A model generated the notes under the pieces. It was not told where the DNA came from and searched no databases. It saw only the letters and a list, made by a program, of their open reading frames with translations. Shown piece after piece: positions 51,578-59,318 of a DNA stretch of 64,000 nucleotides. Both the position numbers and the translations under genes were made by a program. Source of the stretch: Phytohabitans sp036906915 (GTDB taxonomy: Bacteria; Actinomycetota; Actinomycetes; Mycobacteriales; Micromonosporaceae). Positions within the stretch are counted from its first letter, which is position 1; each line of letters opens with the position of its first letter. The stretch is taken from NCBI RefSeq assembly GCF_036906915.1, contig NZ_JBAKHX010000008.1:1-64000 (forward strand), read 5' to 3'.

Positions 51578-52915
51578 GTGATCGAGTCGCTGCTCGTCGC
51601 CAACCGGGGCGAGATCGCTCGCCGGATCATCCGCACCGCGAAGCGTCTCGGCGTGCGCACGGTCGCCGTGTACTCGGAGGCAGACGCCGCGCTGCCGTTC
51701 GTGGCTGAGGCCGACCAGTCGGTCTGCGTCGGCCCTGCCAACCCGGCACTGAGCTACCGCAACGCCGAGGCGATCCTGGCCGCCGCAAAGTCGACCGGTG
51801 CCCAGGCGGTGCACCCCGGCTATGGCTTCCTGTCGGAAAACGCGGACTTCGCCCGCACCGTCGAAGCCAACGGCCTGATCTGGGTCGGCCCCGGCGCCGA
51901 CGCGATCACGGCGATGGGCGACAAGATCAATGCCCGTAATCTCATGGCCGCGGCCGGCGTGCCGGTCGCCGCCGGCACCACCGACCCCGCGGCCCACGTC
52001 GACGCCGCGCTCGACGCGGCGGCCACCATCGGATACCCGGTGATGGTCAAGGCCGCGGCTGGCGGCGGTGGCATGGGCATGGGCGTGGCGGCCGACGAAG
52101 CCGCGCTGCGCACCGAGTTCGACAAGGTACGGAGCTTCGCCGAGCGCATGTTCGGGGACGGCTCGGTGCTGATCGAGCGGTACTTCCCGCGGGTGCGCCA
52201 CATCGAGGTGCAGATCCTCGGGCTCGCCGATGGCCGCGTGGTCGCGCTCGGCGAGCGGGAGTGCTCGGTGCAGCGGCGCAACCAGAAGCTGCTGGAGGAG
52301 TCGCCGTCGCCGGCGGTCTCCGCCGAACTGCGTGCCCGCCTGCTCGCCGCGGCGGTGCGCGCCGGCGAGGCGGTCGCCTACCGCAACGCGGGCACTGTCG
52401 AGTGCCTCTTCGACCCGGACAGCGGCGAGTTCTACTTTCTGGAGATGAACACCCGGCTCCAGGTCGAGCATCCGGTAACCGAGCTGGTGTATGGCCTCGA
52501 CCTGGTCGAGGAGCAGCTTCGGGTGGCGGCGGGCCTGCCGCCGGCGTTCGACCCGGAGGCGCTCTCGCCGCGCGGCCACGCGATCGAGCTGCGGATCAAC
52601 GCGGAAGACCCCAAGCGCTTCCTGCCGGGACCCGGTGCGGTCACCGCGTGGACCGAGCCGGCGGGCGAGGGGGTACGCGTCGACTCGGGCTACGCCGCCG
52701 GCACGACCGTGACGCCGTTCTACGACTCGCTGATGGCGAAACTGATCGTGCACGGCCGCGACCGGGTGGAGGCGATCGCCCGGGCCCGCGCCGCGGTGGC
52801 CGGATTCGAGGTCGCCGGGCCGAAATGCAACCTGCCTTTCTTTGCCGAGGTACTGGAAAACGACGAGTTCATTTCCGGTGACTACGACACGGGCATCGTC
52901 GCCCGGATGCGATGA
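51578..52915 (+). CDS. accC: Biotin carboxylase (acetyl/propionyl-CoA carboxylase subunit)
   Basis: Carboxylates biotin using ATP and bicarbonate as the first step of malonyl-CoA formation. The 445-residue protein starts IESLLVANRGEIARRIIRTA, has the glycine loop MVKAAAGGGGMGMGV, the catalytic ECSVQRRNQKLLEESPS block and EMNTRLQVEHPVTE. It ends after the carboxylase domain; the BCCP biotin-attachment domain of actinobacterial AccA-type subunits is missing, so it needs partners elsewhere. GTG 51578 has GGAG 6 nt upstream. Follows the TetR gene in one transcript. Confidence 0.93.
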   Translation: MIESLLVANRGEIARRIIRTAKRLGVRTVAVYSEADAALPFVAEADQSVCVGPANPALSYRNAEAILAAAKSTGAQAVHPGYGFLSENADFARTVEANGLIWVGPGADAITAMGDKINARNLMAAAGVPVAAGTTDPAAHVDAALDAAATIGYPVMVKAAAGGGGMGMGVAADEAALRTEFDKVRSFAERMFGDGSVLIERYFPRVRHIEVQILGLADGRVVALGERECSVQRRNQKLLEESPSPAVSAELRARLLAAAVRAGEAVAYRNAGTVECLFDPDSGEFYFLEMNTRLQVEHPVTELVYGLDLVEEQLRVAAGLPPAFDPEALSPRGHAIELRINAEDPKRFLPGPGAVTAWTEPAGEGVRVDSGYAAGTTVTPFYDSLMAKLIVHGRDRVEAIARARAAVAGFEVAGPKCNLPFFAEVLENDEFISGDYDTGIVARMR

Positions 52916-52950
52916 CATTTCCCGGCTAATTCGCGTGACCGCCCGGGGGT

Positions 52951-52996
52951 CGCCTCGTTACGCATTACAAGAGGCGGTCATAGCGGTCAAATGACC
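52951..52996 (+). promoter_or_regulatory. 46-nt element shared with the region before the UDP-sugar dehydrogenase gene (copy A)
   Basis: This stretch matches 55892-55937 at 39 of 46 bases without gaps. Best-conserved blocks are CGCCTCGTT and GCGGTCATAGCG. Both copies end 35-41 nt before an ATG of a surface-locus gene. Each has a TTRC-GCM-TTRC direct repeat (TTAC here) whose middle base changes in both halves between copies. Role unknown; a shared promoter or activator site is the likeliest. Confidence 0.65.
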
Positions 52997-53036
52997 AGAC
53001 TGCCTCGACGATCAGCCGGCGGACGAGGGGCGAAGC

Positions 53037-53930
53037 ATGACGCGGTCGGGGAGAGCGAGGGATCGAGCCACGTGGCTAGGTCTGCGGGCTCTTGCCGTCG
53101 CTGGCTTCGCGGGAGCGGCGTGGCTGCTATCGGCCGCGTCGGCCCACGCCGCGGAGTCGGACGGGCCGGTCGAGGTTGTTACTTCCGGCCTGTCGGCCGT
53201 GTCGCTCGTCACCGACCCCGTCACCGGGGTGGACGAGCGGGACGCTGTGGCGTCCGGCCCACTTGGCAGTGTCGTGCGTTCGGCACGCCTGGCGACGGCC
53301 GCCTTGCGGCCAAGCGCGGCGGGCGGCCACGCGACGACGGTTGACGCCGTCGCGCTGACCCGAGTGGCCGAGCCGATCACGGCTCCCTTGGACGGTGTCC
53401 TGGAGCCGGTGACCGGCGTGCTGCGTACTGCGGCGGCACCGGCGGTGTCGACGCTGGGTTCAGTGGGCCGGACCACGTCCGATGTGGTCGCGCCCCAGGT
53501 GGACCGGTGGTTGCCAGGCGGGACCACGGGCGGTGGGCCGGGCTCCGGCTCCGTCGTGGCACCGGTCGACCCCAACCTCGCCGCCGGCCAGCCAGAGCCG
53601 GTTCCGGCTGCGGCTGCGGCTGGCGCCGGCTCAGAGTCCGCGAACCGGCCGTACGCCGGCGCGGACGATCGCGTCGCCGGTACGCCGGAGGCGCGGCAGG
53701 GCGGCGAAAGCCGGCCCGATCGGCCTCGTCCCGCACCGTTGCGGGGACTCTTCGGGGCCGGTGCCGGGATGCCGGTCAGTGGACCGGCTCCCCATATGGA
53801 GGGTGGCGCATCCGCCGTTGTGCCCTCCCCGGTCGTGGAGAGCACGGTGGCGATCCACCGGCTGCCAGTCACGACCGACGTCGTGGTCCTCCGGCGGGAT
53901 GCCGAGGCCCCGACGGTTTCACCCGACTAG
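53037..53930 (+). CDS. Secreted Ala/Pro-rich protein
   Basis: A 297-residue secreted protein: a Sec signal (LRALAVAGFAGAAWLLSAAS, cleavage after SAHA) and then low-complexity Ala/Val/Thr/Pro-rich sequence with repeated VTGV/VTDPVTGV motifs, no cysteines, and no C-terminal membrane helix. It starts the surface locus. GAGGGG lies 6 nt before the ATG. No catalytic motif; a wall or surface structural protein is the best guess. The last 100 residues are strongly Pro/Gly-rich. Confidence 0.8.
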   Translation: MTRSGRARDRATWLGLRALAVAGFAGAAWLLSAASAHAAESDGPVEVVTSGLSAVSLVTDPVTGVDERDAVASGPLGSVVRSARLATAALRPSAAGGHATTVDAVALTRVAEPITAPLDGVLEPVTGVLRTAAAPAVSTLGSVGRTTSDVVAPQVDRWLPGGTTGGGPGSGSVVAPVDPNLAAGQPEPVPAAAAAGAGSESANRPYAGADDRVAGTPEARQGGESRPDRPRPAPLRGLFGAGAGMPVSGPAPHMEGGASAVVPSPVVESTVAIHRLPVTTDVVVLRRDAEAPTVSPD

Positions 53931-54243
53931 TGACCTGACCTGCCGCCCACTCGCGGGCGGGCAGATCGGCCCCCGCCACGCCCAGGTCGGACGACCTGTG
54001 GACGAGGGAACCGAGGGCAGGTCACTGTGGCCGCCACGTTGAGCGGCAATCTCACACCAGCACCACCACGCACCCAAGTGGCGCATGTCGACAGGCGAAA
54101 GAGGGGCGAATTTCGCCCCGGTGACGCCGCGCCCAAAAGAGCGCAGGTCCGGACTTCTGAAAGTGCACTAAGAAACCGGACAACAACAGAATAGAAACCA
54201 CGTCAAGAATCGTATAAAAGATAGCGAAAGGTTGCTGTCGACA
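53931..54243. promoter_or_regulatory. Intergenic region with hairpin and probable promoter
   Basis: 313 bp with no gene. A hairpin at 53941-53963 (TGCCGCCC / GGGCGGGCA, one bulge) may terminate the preceding gene. From about 54150 the sequence turns AT-rich for this genome, with TATAAA near 54213 as a possible -10 element for the next gene. Confidence 0.5.
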
Positions 54244-54498
54244 ATGAAGAAATGGGTTGGGAGGTGCGTAAGTATCGGTGTGCTTGCTATGGGCGGGCTC
54301 CTGATGTCGCAGGCATCGGCCCACGCCGACGGGATCACGATCATGGATTGCAGTGGCGGTGCCACCGCGAACCCTTCGATTGTGGCCCAGACCGGACCGA
54401 ACATCGGCACCGCCAACGGCATCCAGACCATCGAGCCGCTCACCTCTGTAACCAACGTCCAGTGCGCCCTGGAAGGGCTCCCGGGCGTTCCCGCCTGA
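54244..54498 (+). CDS. Small secreted two-cysteine protein (permuted single module)
   Basis: An 84-residue precursor. Signal peptide: KKWVGRCVSIGVLAMGGLL, cleavage after SAHA (residue 28). The mature 56 residues contain DCSGGATANPS, then VAQTGPNIGTANGIQTIEPL, then TSVTNVQCALEG. These are the same blocks as the module of the next gene, but the DCSGG block comes first and QCA last, a circularly permuted order. Cysteines are C36 and C74. Shares a GAAAGGTT leader with the next gene. No family recognised; a secreted, probably beta-rich surface protein. Confidence 0.82.
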   Translation: MKKWVGRCVSIGVLAMGGLLMSQASAHADGITIMDCSGGATANPSIVAQTGPNIGTANGIQTIEPLTSVTNVQCALEGLPGVPA

Positions 54499-54531
54499 CA
54501 TTTCCAATCTCTGAAAGGTTAGTTCCTCATA

Positions 54532-55695
54532 ATGAAGTCTTGGGTTCGTAAGTCGCTGAGCGTCGGCGTTCTCGCCGCGGGTGCTCTCCTGATTGGCCAG
54601 TCCGCCGCCCAGGCGGCTCCCGACATCATCGCCTCCAGCGGTCCGAACATCGGCACCGGTAACGGGCTTCAGACCATCACGCCGGTGACTACGGTGACCA
54701 ACGTGCAGTGCGCGGCGCCGGTCGTCACCGGTCTGGGTCTGTTCGACTGCTCGGGCGGTGCTTCAGCCGGGTCGGACGGCTCGCACAAGCCGACATGGGA
54801 TGAGAACTCCTACAAGGCGTGGGACGACAAGAAGGACGACAAGAAGTCGCCCAAGAAGGCCAAGTACTACGACGACGGCCACGGCGGGTCGGACGACGGC
54901 CACGGCGGGTCGGACGACGGCCACGGCGGGTCGGACGACGGCCACGGCAGCTGGGACTGGGACGACGCGCCGGACATCATCGCCTCGTCCGGCCCCAACA
55001 TCGGGACCCTCAACGGCACCCAGGTGATCGCGCCGGTGACTACGGTGACCAACGCGCAGTGCGCGGCGCCGGTCGTCACCGGTCTGGGTCTGTTCGACTG
55101 CTCCGGCGGTGCCTCTGCGGAGAGCGCACGGGTCGAGGGCAAGCGTGGTTGGGGTGGCGGCGACGCGCCGGACATCATCGCCTCCACCGGTCCGAACATC
55201 GGCACCGGTAACGGGATTCAGACCATCGCGCCGGTGACCACGGTGACCAACGCGCAGTGCGCGGCGCCGATCGTCACCGGTCTGGGTCTGTTCGACTGCT
55301 CCGGCGGTGCCTCTGCGGAGAGCGCACGGGTCGAGGGCAAGCGTGGTTGGGGTGGCGGCGACGCGCCGGACATCATCGCCTCCACCGGTCCGAACATCGG
55401 CACCGGTAACGGGATTCAGACCATCGCGCCGGTGACCACGGTGACCAACGCGCAGTGCGCGGCGCCGATCGTCACCGGTCTGGGTCTGTTCGACTGCTCC
55501 GGCGGCGCCACCGCCGAATCGGCGTCCGTCGCGCGGCGGGAAGCCCTGCCGCTGGTCGGCAGCCTGTTCCGCGCTGCCGACACCGACACCAACGCCCACG
55601 CCAACGCCGACGCCGACGGTTCGGCCGGCTACTACGGCGACCACGGCGACCACGCTGGAACCCGCAGCGGCGCTGGCATGAAGGCCGGGGTCTGA
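54532..55695 (+). CDS. Secreted protein with four 50-residue two-cysteine modules
   Basis: A 387-residue secreted protein. Signal peptide VRKSLSVGVLAAGALLIGQS, cleavage after AQA (28). Four modules start near residues 29, 146, 212 and 278. Each reads APDIIAS-GPNIGT-NG-Q-I-PVTTVTN-QCAAP-VTGLGLFDCSGGA, with two cysteines 13 residues apart. Module 1 is followed by a Lys/Asp-rich linker and DDGHGGS repeats; modules 2 and 3 by AESARVEGKRGWGGGD. The tail (NAHANADADG, GDHGDHAG) is His/Asp/Gly-rich. It resembles a chaplin in size of module and Gly/Asn/Val content, but not in sequence. Function unknown; surface-active or adhesive role inferred. Confidence 0.85.
   Translation: MKSWVRKSLSVGVLAAGALLIGQSAAQAAPDIIASSGPNIGTGNGLQTITPVTTVTNVQCAAPVVTGLGLFDCSGGASAGSDGSHKPTWDENSYKAWDDKKDDKKSPKKAKYYDDGHGGSDDGHGGSDDGHGGSDDGHGSWDWDDAPDIIASSGPNIGTLNGTQVIAPVTTVTNAQCAAPVVTGLGLFDCSGGASAESARVEGKRGWGGGDAPDIIASTGPNIGTGNGIQTIAPVTTVTNAQCAAPIVTGLGLFDCSGGASAESARVEGKRGWGGGDAPDIIASTGPNIGTGNGIQTIAPVTTVTNAQCAAPIVTGLGLFDCSGGATAESASVARREALPLVGSLFRAADTDTNAHANADADGSAGYYGDHGDHAGTRSGAGMKAGV
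54871..54949. repeat. 21-bp tandem repeats (DDGHGGS)
   Basis: Three exact copies of a 21-bp unit (54871-54891, 54892-54912, 54913-54933) and a partial fourth, all in frame, encoding an Asp/His/Gly-rich linker. Prone to length change by slippage. Confidence 0.95.
54967..55512. repeat. 198-bp tandem repeats encoding modules 2-4
   Basis: Units start at 54967, 55165 and 55363 (period 198 bp, 66 codons). The second and third appear identical by eye over about 140 bp of module plus the linker; the first differs at a few bases. This degree of identity points to recent duplication or gene conversion. Confidence 0.93.
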
Positions 55696-55718
55696 TCGTC
55701 CCGACCGCTTTACCCAAA

Positions 55719-55746
55719 GGGGGCCTCCGGTGCGCCGGAGGCCCCC
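55719..55746 (+). terminator. Terminator after the module-protein gene
   Basis: GGGGGCCTCCGG and CCGGAGGCCCCC form a perfect 12-bp stem with a TGCG loop, preceded by AAA and followed by TCCTT. It ends the module-protein transcript before the dehydrogenase gene. The rest of 55696-55905 holds no gene. Confidence 0.88.
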
Positions 55747-55891
55747 TCCTTCAGGCCGGAAGCAGCTTCCTCGCAGCTTGGCGCCTACGGCAGCTGGGCG
55801 TAGACCAGCGTCCGCGACAAGCAGGAATGTAACGCGATACATCGCAGATAACGGGACTACCGGGCGAGTGCCGGCGCAACTACCTAGGGGC

Positions 55892-55937
55892 CGCCTCGTT
55901 GCGCCTTGCGAGATGCGGTCATAGCGTTCAAATCACC
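55892..55937 (+). promoter_or_regulatory. 46-nt shared element (copy B)
   Basis: Partner of 52951-52996 (39 of 46 bases identical); here the direct repeat is TTGC-GCC-TTGC. It ends 35 nt before the dehydrogenase ATG and begins inside an upstream extension of that open frame. Confidence 0.65.
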
Positions 55938-55971
55938 CAGGCCGCGCTCTCCTCCAAACAGGAAACGGGTC

Positions 55972-57231
55972 ATGACGATCGACAAGGTTGTGGTGGTCGG
56001 CCAGGGGTACGTCGGCCTGCCGGTCGCCATGCGTGCGGTGCAAGTGGGTTACGACGTTGTCGGACTCGACAATGACGACATGCGCGTCAGCCGCCTGCTG
56101 GCCGGGTCCTCCTACGTGGAGGACGTCGCCGACGACACGCTGGCGGCCGCATTACGTGCTGGGCGCTATCTCCCATCCGGCGACTACGAGTCCGCACGCG
56201 GTTTCGACTACGCGGTGGTCACGGTGCCAACCCCGCTGCGCGAGGGAGCCCCGGACCTGAGCTATATCGAAGACGCCGTGCGGCACCTGGCGGCCTGCCT
56301 GAAGCCGGGTGCGACGGTGATCCTGGAGTCCACGACGTATCCCGGTACGACGGAGAACCTGGTCCGTCCAATCCTGGAGGAGATCAGCGGACTACGCGCG
56401 GGTCGGGACTTCCACCTGGGCTACAGCCCCGAGCGGATCGACCCCGGCAACAGGCAATGGTCGCTCGTAAACACGCCCAAGGTCGTCTCCGGTGTGGACG
56501 AAGCGTCGCTGCGGGCGGTGCAGGGCTTCTATGACTCTCTCGTCGAGAAGACCATTGCCGTCAGCGGCACCAAGGAGGCCGAAGCCACGAAGCTGATCGA
56601 GAACACCTTCCGCCACGTGAACATCGCGCTGGTGAACGAGCTGGCGACGTTCGCCCACCAGTTGGGCATCGACGTGTGGGAGGCCATCGACGCCGCCTGC
56701 ACCAAGCCGTTCGGCTACATGCGCTTCACTCCCGGGCCAGGGGTGGGTGGCCACTGCCTGCCGATCGACCCGTCCTACCTTTCGTGGGAGGTAAAGCGGA
56801 GCCTCGGCCGGTCGTTCCGCTTCGTGGAGCTGGCCAATGAGATCAACAACCACATGCCCACGTACGTCGTGCAACGCCTGATCAGGGCGATGAACCGCCA
56901 TCACCAGGCCGTCAACGGATCACGGGTGCTGCTGCTCGGGCTGGCGTACAAGAGGAACACCGGAGACTGCCGGGAATCGCCGGCCATTCGCATAGCCGAG
57001 TTGCTGCACGGACTTGGGGCTGAGATACGCGCCGTCGACCGCTACGTGGAGCGCAACCGCGTGCCGGAGTACGTCTCGCTGGTCCACCTCAGTCCGGCTG
57101 AGGTAAGCGCCGCCGACGTGGTGGTGCTGATCACCGACCACGACGACGTCGACTACGACCTGCTCGACGCGGCCCCACTCGTGCTTGATACCCGAAACAG
57201 AGTGCGCGGCGGGGCGGTCGAGGTCCTGTGA
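55972..57231 (+). CDS. Nucleotide-sugar 6-dehydrogenase (UDP-GlcNAc-type)
   Basis: Oxidises a UDP-sugar to the uronic acid with two NAD. The 419-residue protein has VVVVGQGYVGLPVAM (NAD loop), TVPTPLREGAPDLSYI, and PGPGVGGHCLPIDPSYLSW with the catalytic cysteine. The TKPFGYMRFTPGPGVGGHC wording is closest to WbpA/WecC-type enzymes acting on UDP-GlcNAc or UDP-ManNAc; substrate is inferred. ATG 55972 has AGGAAA upstream and lies after the shared 46-nt element; the open frame to 55906 is noncoding. Precursor supply for the capsule genes at 61-64 kb. Confidence 0.9.
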   Translation: MTIDKVVVVGQGYVGLPVAMRAVQVGYDVVGLDNDDMRVSRLLAGSSYVEDVADDTLAAALRAGRYLPSGDYESARGFDYAVVTVPTPLREGAPDLSYIEDAVRHLAACLKPGATVILESTTYPGTTENLVRPILEEISGLRAGRDFHLGYSPERIDPGNRQWSLVNTPKVVSGVDEASLRAVQGFYDSLVEKTIAVSGTKEAEATKLIENTFRHVNIALVNELATFAHQLGIDVWEAIDAACTKPFGYMRFTPGPGVGGHCLPIDPSYLSWEVKRSLGRSFRFVELANEINNHMPTYVVQRLIRAMNRHHQAVNGSRVLLLGLAYKRNTGDCRESPAIRIAELLHGLGAEIRAVDRYVERNRVPEYVSLVHLSPAEVSAADVVVLITDHDDVDYDLLDAAPLVLDTRNRVRGGAVEVL

Positions 57232-57259
57232 CCTCGACCGCAGTGCCGCAGGTGTCATG

Positions 57260-57829
57260 TCAGGTGTCGGCGTTGGCCCGGGAGCGGCGCCTGAGCAGCA
57301 TCGCGCCGAACACCAGCACTACACCCGCCGCGACCGCACCCGCGCCGATCTGCAGTCGGGTCACTATGCCGCCGTCGTCTCCGGTCGTCGGGAGCGCTTC
57401 GCCCTTCGCGTAAACCCGCACGGTGGCCGATGCCGAGACGCCCGACGGTGAGCCGGTCGCGGTGATGACCGCCCTGCCCACCCTCGTCAGGACCACCGAG
57501 GTCTGGAAGTTGCCGTCGGCGTCTGCCCGGACGGTCTTGACGACCCCGATTGGCAGCGGCAAGGCGACCGGCACGATGGCCCCGCTCGAGCCCGAGCCGA
57601 ACCGGGCGCCGGTCGTGTCTTGGTAGCTGACGTCGATGGAGATCTGGTCGTTGGAGCCGAAGTTGCTGCCCTGGATCGTGACGGCGTCACCCACGGTGAC
57701 GGCGCCCGCCGAGACGGTCAGTGTCGGTGCCGTTGGTGGGTAGGTGGGTTGGGCGGTCGCGGCCGTTGCCGGTAGCAACGAAACACTGGACGCCGCGACG
57801 AGCGAGATTAGAGTCCAGCGGACTCGCAT
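57260..57829 (-). CDS. LPXTG cell-wall-anchored protein with Ig/TIG-like domain
   Basis: A 189-residue surface protein. Signal peptide (LISLVAASSVSLLPATAATA), then PTYPPTAPTLTVSAGAVTVG leading a single Ig/TIG-like beta domain (about 35-140), and the sorting signal LPTTG near residue 145, a membrane helix and the basic tail RRRSR. A sortase should link it to peptidoglycan. It is a paralogue of the gene at 57991. ATG 57829; last of three leftward surface genes. Confidence 0.88.
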   Translation of the reverse strand: MRVRWTLISLVAASSVSLLPATAATAQPTYPPTAPTLTVSAGAVTVGDAVTIQGSNFGSNDQISIDVSYQDTTGARFGSGSSGAIVPVALPLPIGVVKTVRADADGNFQTSVVLTRVGRAVITATGSPSGVSASATVRVYAKGEALPTTGDDGGIVTRLQIGAGAVAAGVVLVFGAMLLRRRSRANADT

Positions 57830-57935
57830 GTGTGCCTCCGCGATGGGTGTGTCTACTGCGGTATGGACTATCGTGATGTTAGCCGCAATATGGACATTCG
57901 CTGCTAAGATCGCGATATCATCACTAGATAGACAC

Positions 57936-57968
57936 CGGTCCGCCGGCGCCCTTGCCGCCGGCGGACCG
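57936..57968 (-). terminator. Terminator after the 57991 gene
   Basis: CGGTCCGCCGGCG pairs with CGCCGGCGGACCG (13 bp) over a 7-nt loop, 22 nt beyond the stop of the gene at 57991, followed on the minus strand by TGTCTATCT. Confidence 0.75.
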
Positions 57969-57990
57969 TGGCAGCGGGGGACCTACCCGA

Positions 57991-58548
57991 TCAGTGTCGA
58001 GACCTCGGCCGTGCGCGGCGGAGAACGAGTGCCAGCGCGAGCAGCGGCAAGCCAACCGCCACTGCGACCGCGCCAAGTGTCGTCACCGACATCCCATCGC
58101 CGTTGCTCTCGGTGACCGACGCCGGCTCGAGCTGTGCCGCGGCCAGCACGGTGACGGTGGCCGAGGCCTGGCGACCGGACGGGAACCCACTCGCCGTGAT
58201 CGTCGCCACGCCTACCTGCGTCAGGCGCACGGTCGTGACAAAGTGCCCGTTGGCGTCGGCGGTGACCGAGTGGTCAAGGGCCTGAGTCGACTGGCTGCCG
58301 GTGCATTGCCCGGCGGCTGCCGCCGCGCCGCCCGCGGGCGCGTAGGAGACATCGATCCGGACCACGTCGCACCCGCCGAAGTTGTTGCCTTCGACCACCA
58401 CGGTGGCGCCGACGACGACGGTGGCTGGCGAAACGGTCAGCGAGGGTTGCCCCGGCGGATAGGTGGGCTGGGCACCTGCCGCCGTGGCCGGAAGCAGGGA
58501 CACACTGAACAACGTTGCAGACACCATGAGCAGTCGGTGGATTCGCAT
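57991..58548 (-). CDS. Secreted Ig/TIG-like protein with C-terminal membrane anchor
   Basis: A 185-residue paralogue of the LPXTG protein: signal peptide, QPTYPPGQPSLTVSPATVVV opening and the same domain pattern. Two cysteines (GGCDVVR, GQCTGS) may form a disulfide. The C-terminus has a membrane helix (TLGAVAVAVGLPLLALALVL) and a basic tail but no LPXTG, so it would stay in the membrane rather than be wall-linked. ATG 58548 is chosen over the longer frame to 58635, which lacks a signal peptide. Confidence 0.85.
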   Translation of the reverse strand: MRIHRLLMVSATLFSVSLLPATAAGAQPTYPPGQPSLTVSPATVVVGATVVVEGNNFGGCDVVRIDVSYAPAGGAAAAAGQCTGSQSTQALDHSVTADANGHFVTTVRLTQVGVATITASGFPSGRQASATVTVLAAAQLEPASVTESNGDGMSVTTLGAVAVAVGLPLLALALVLRRARPRSRH

Positions 58549-58583
58549 GAAGACCCCCGTAGATAGAAGAACGGCGCCTGGCG

Positions 58584-59192
58584 TCACGCGGACACCACCT
58601 CGCAGCTGATACGCGTCTCGATCGTCGCGGCGCACGTGTCCGTGCCCAAGCCGCCGTTGCCGACGTCCGAGCCGCCGACGTCGATCAGCGTGTCGGCGTC
58701 CGCACCGCCGTTGAGCACGTCGCTGCCCAGGCCGCCCTCGATGGTGTCGCCGCCGCCGTCGCCGTTCAGGACGTCGAGGGCGTCACCGCCGGCCACCTTG
58801 TCTGCGCCGTCGCCGGCCGTGATGGTGTCGCCGCCACCGGCGCCGATGAGGATGTCGTCGCCGCCGGCGCCGAAGAGCGTGTCGGCCCCGGCCTCGCCGC
58901 ACACCCACTCACTGTCCGCGCTGCCGAAGTAGAGGTCGACGCCGTCGCCGAGGCAGACCGTGTCATTACCGCCGAGTCCGAACACCACGTCGCTGCCGCC
59001 CAGCGCCACGATCACGTCCGCGCCGGGGGTGCCGTTGATGATGTCCGTGCCTTCGGTGCCCACGATGGTGGCTTCCAGGTGGTTGCAGGTCGGCTGTGCC
59101 TGCGCTGCCGTCGCCGGCAGCGTCGCCGCCACCGCGCCGAGAAGCACCGCGACGAGTGCGCCGCCGAGCAGCCGCATTCGCTCTATTGACAC
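58584..59192 (-). CDS. Secreted RTX-like calcium-binding repeat protein
   Basis: A 202-residue secreted protein. After a signal peptide (LLGGALVAVLLGAVAATLPA, cleavage after AAQA) come about ten RTX-type GGxGxDxLx nonapeptides, for example FGLGGNDTVCLG and GGGDTIEGGLGSDVLNGG, which bind calcium in a beta-roll. Cysteines at the ends may close the roll. RTX repeats are usual in proteobacterial type I secretion, but this one carries a Sec signal. GGGGAGGGAATC precedes the GTG 59192. First of three leftward surface genes. Confidence 0.88.
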   Translation of the reverse strand: MSIERMRLLGGALVAVLLGAVAATLPATAAQAQPTCNHLEATIVGTEGTDIINGTPGADVIVALGGSDVVFGLGGNDTVCLGDGVDLYFGSADSEWVCGEAGADTLFGAGGDDILIGAGGGDTITAGDGADKVAGGDALDVLNGDGGGDTIEGGLGSDVLNGGADADTLIDVGGSDVGNGGLGTDTCAATIETRISCEVVSA

Positions 59193-59318
59193 GATTCCCT
59201 CCCCTGTTGTGGGGTCACTGACCGTGACGCTAGCGAAGCGACATTCAGCGGGACGGGAATATGAGAATGATTCAATTCTTATAGCGAGACTTGAGCTTCC
59301 CTGCCGTAAAATGCCCGC

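Noticed and set aside
54871..55512. Repeats that could suggest a CRISPR array
   Set aside because: They are contiguous, in-frame coding repeats without unique spacers, and no cas genes are near.
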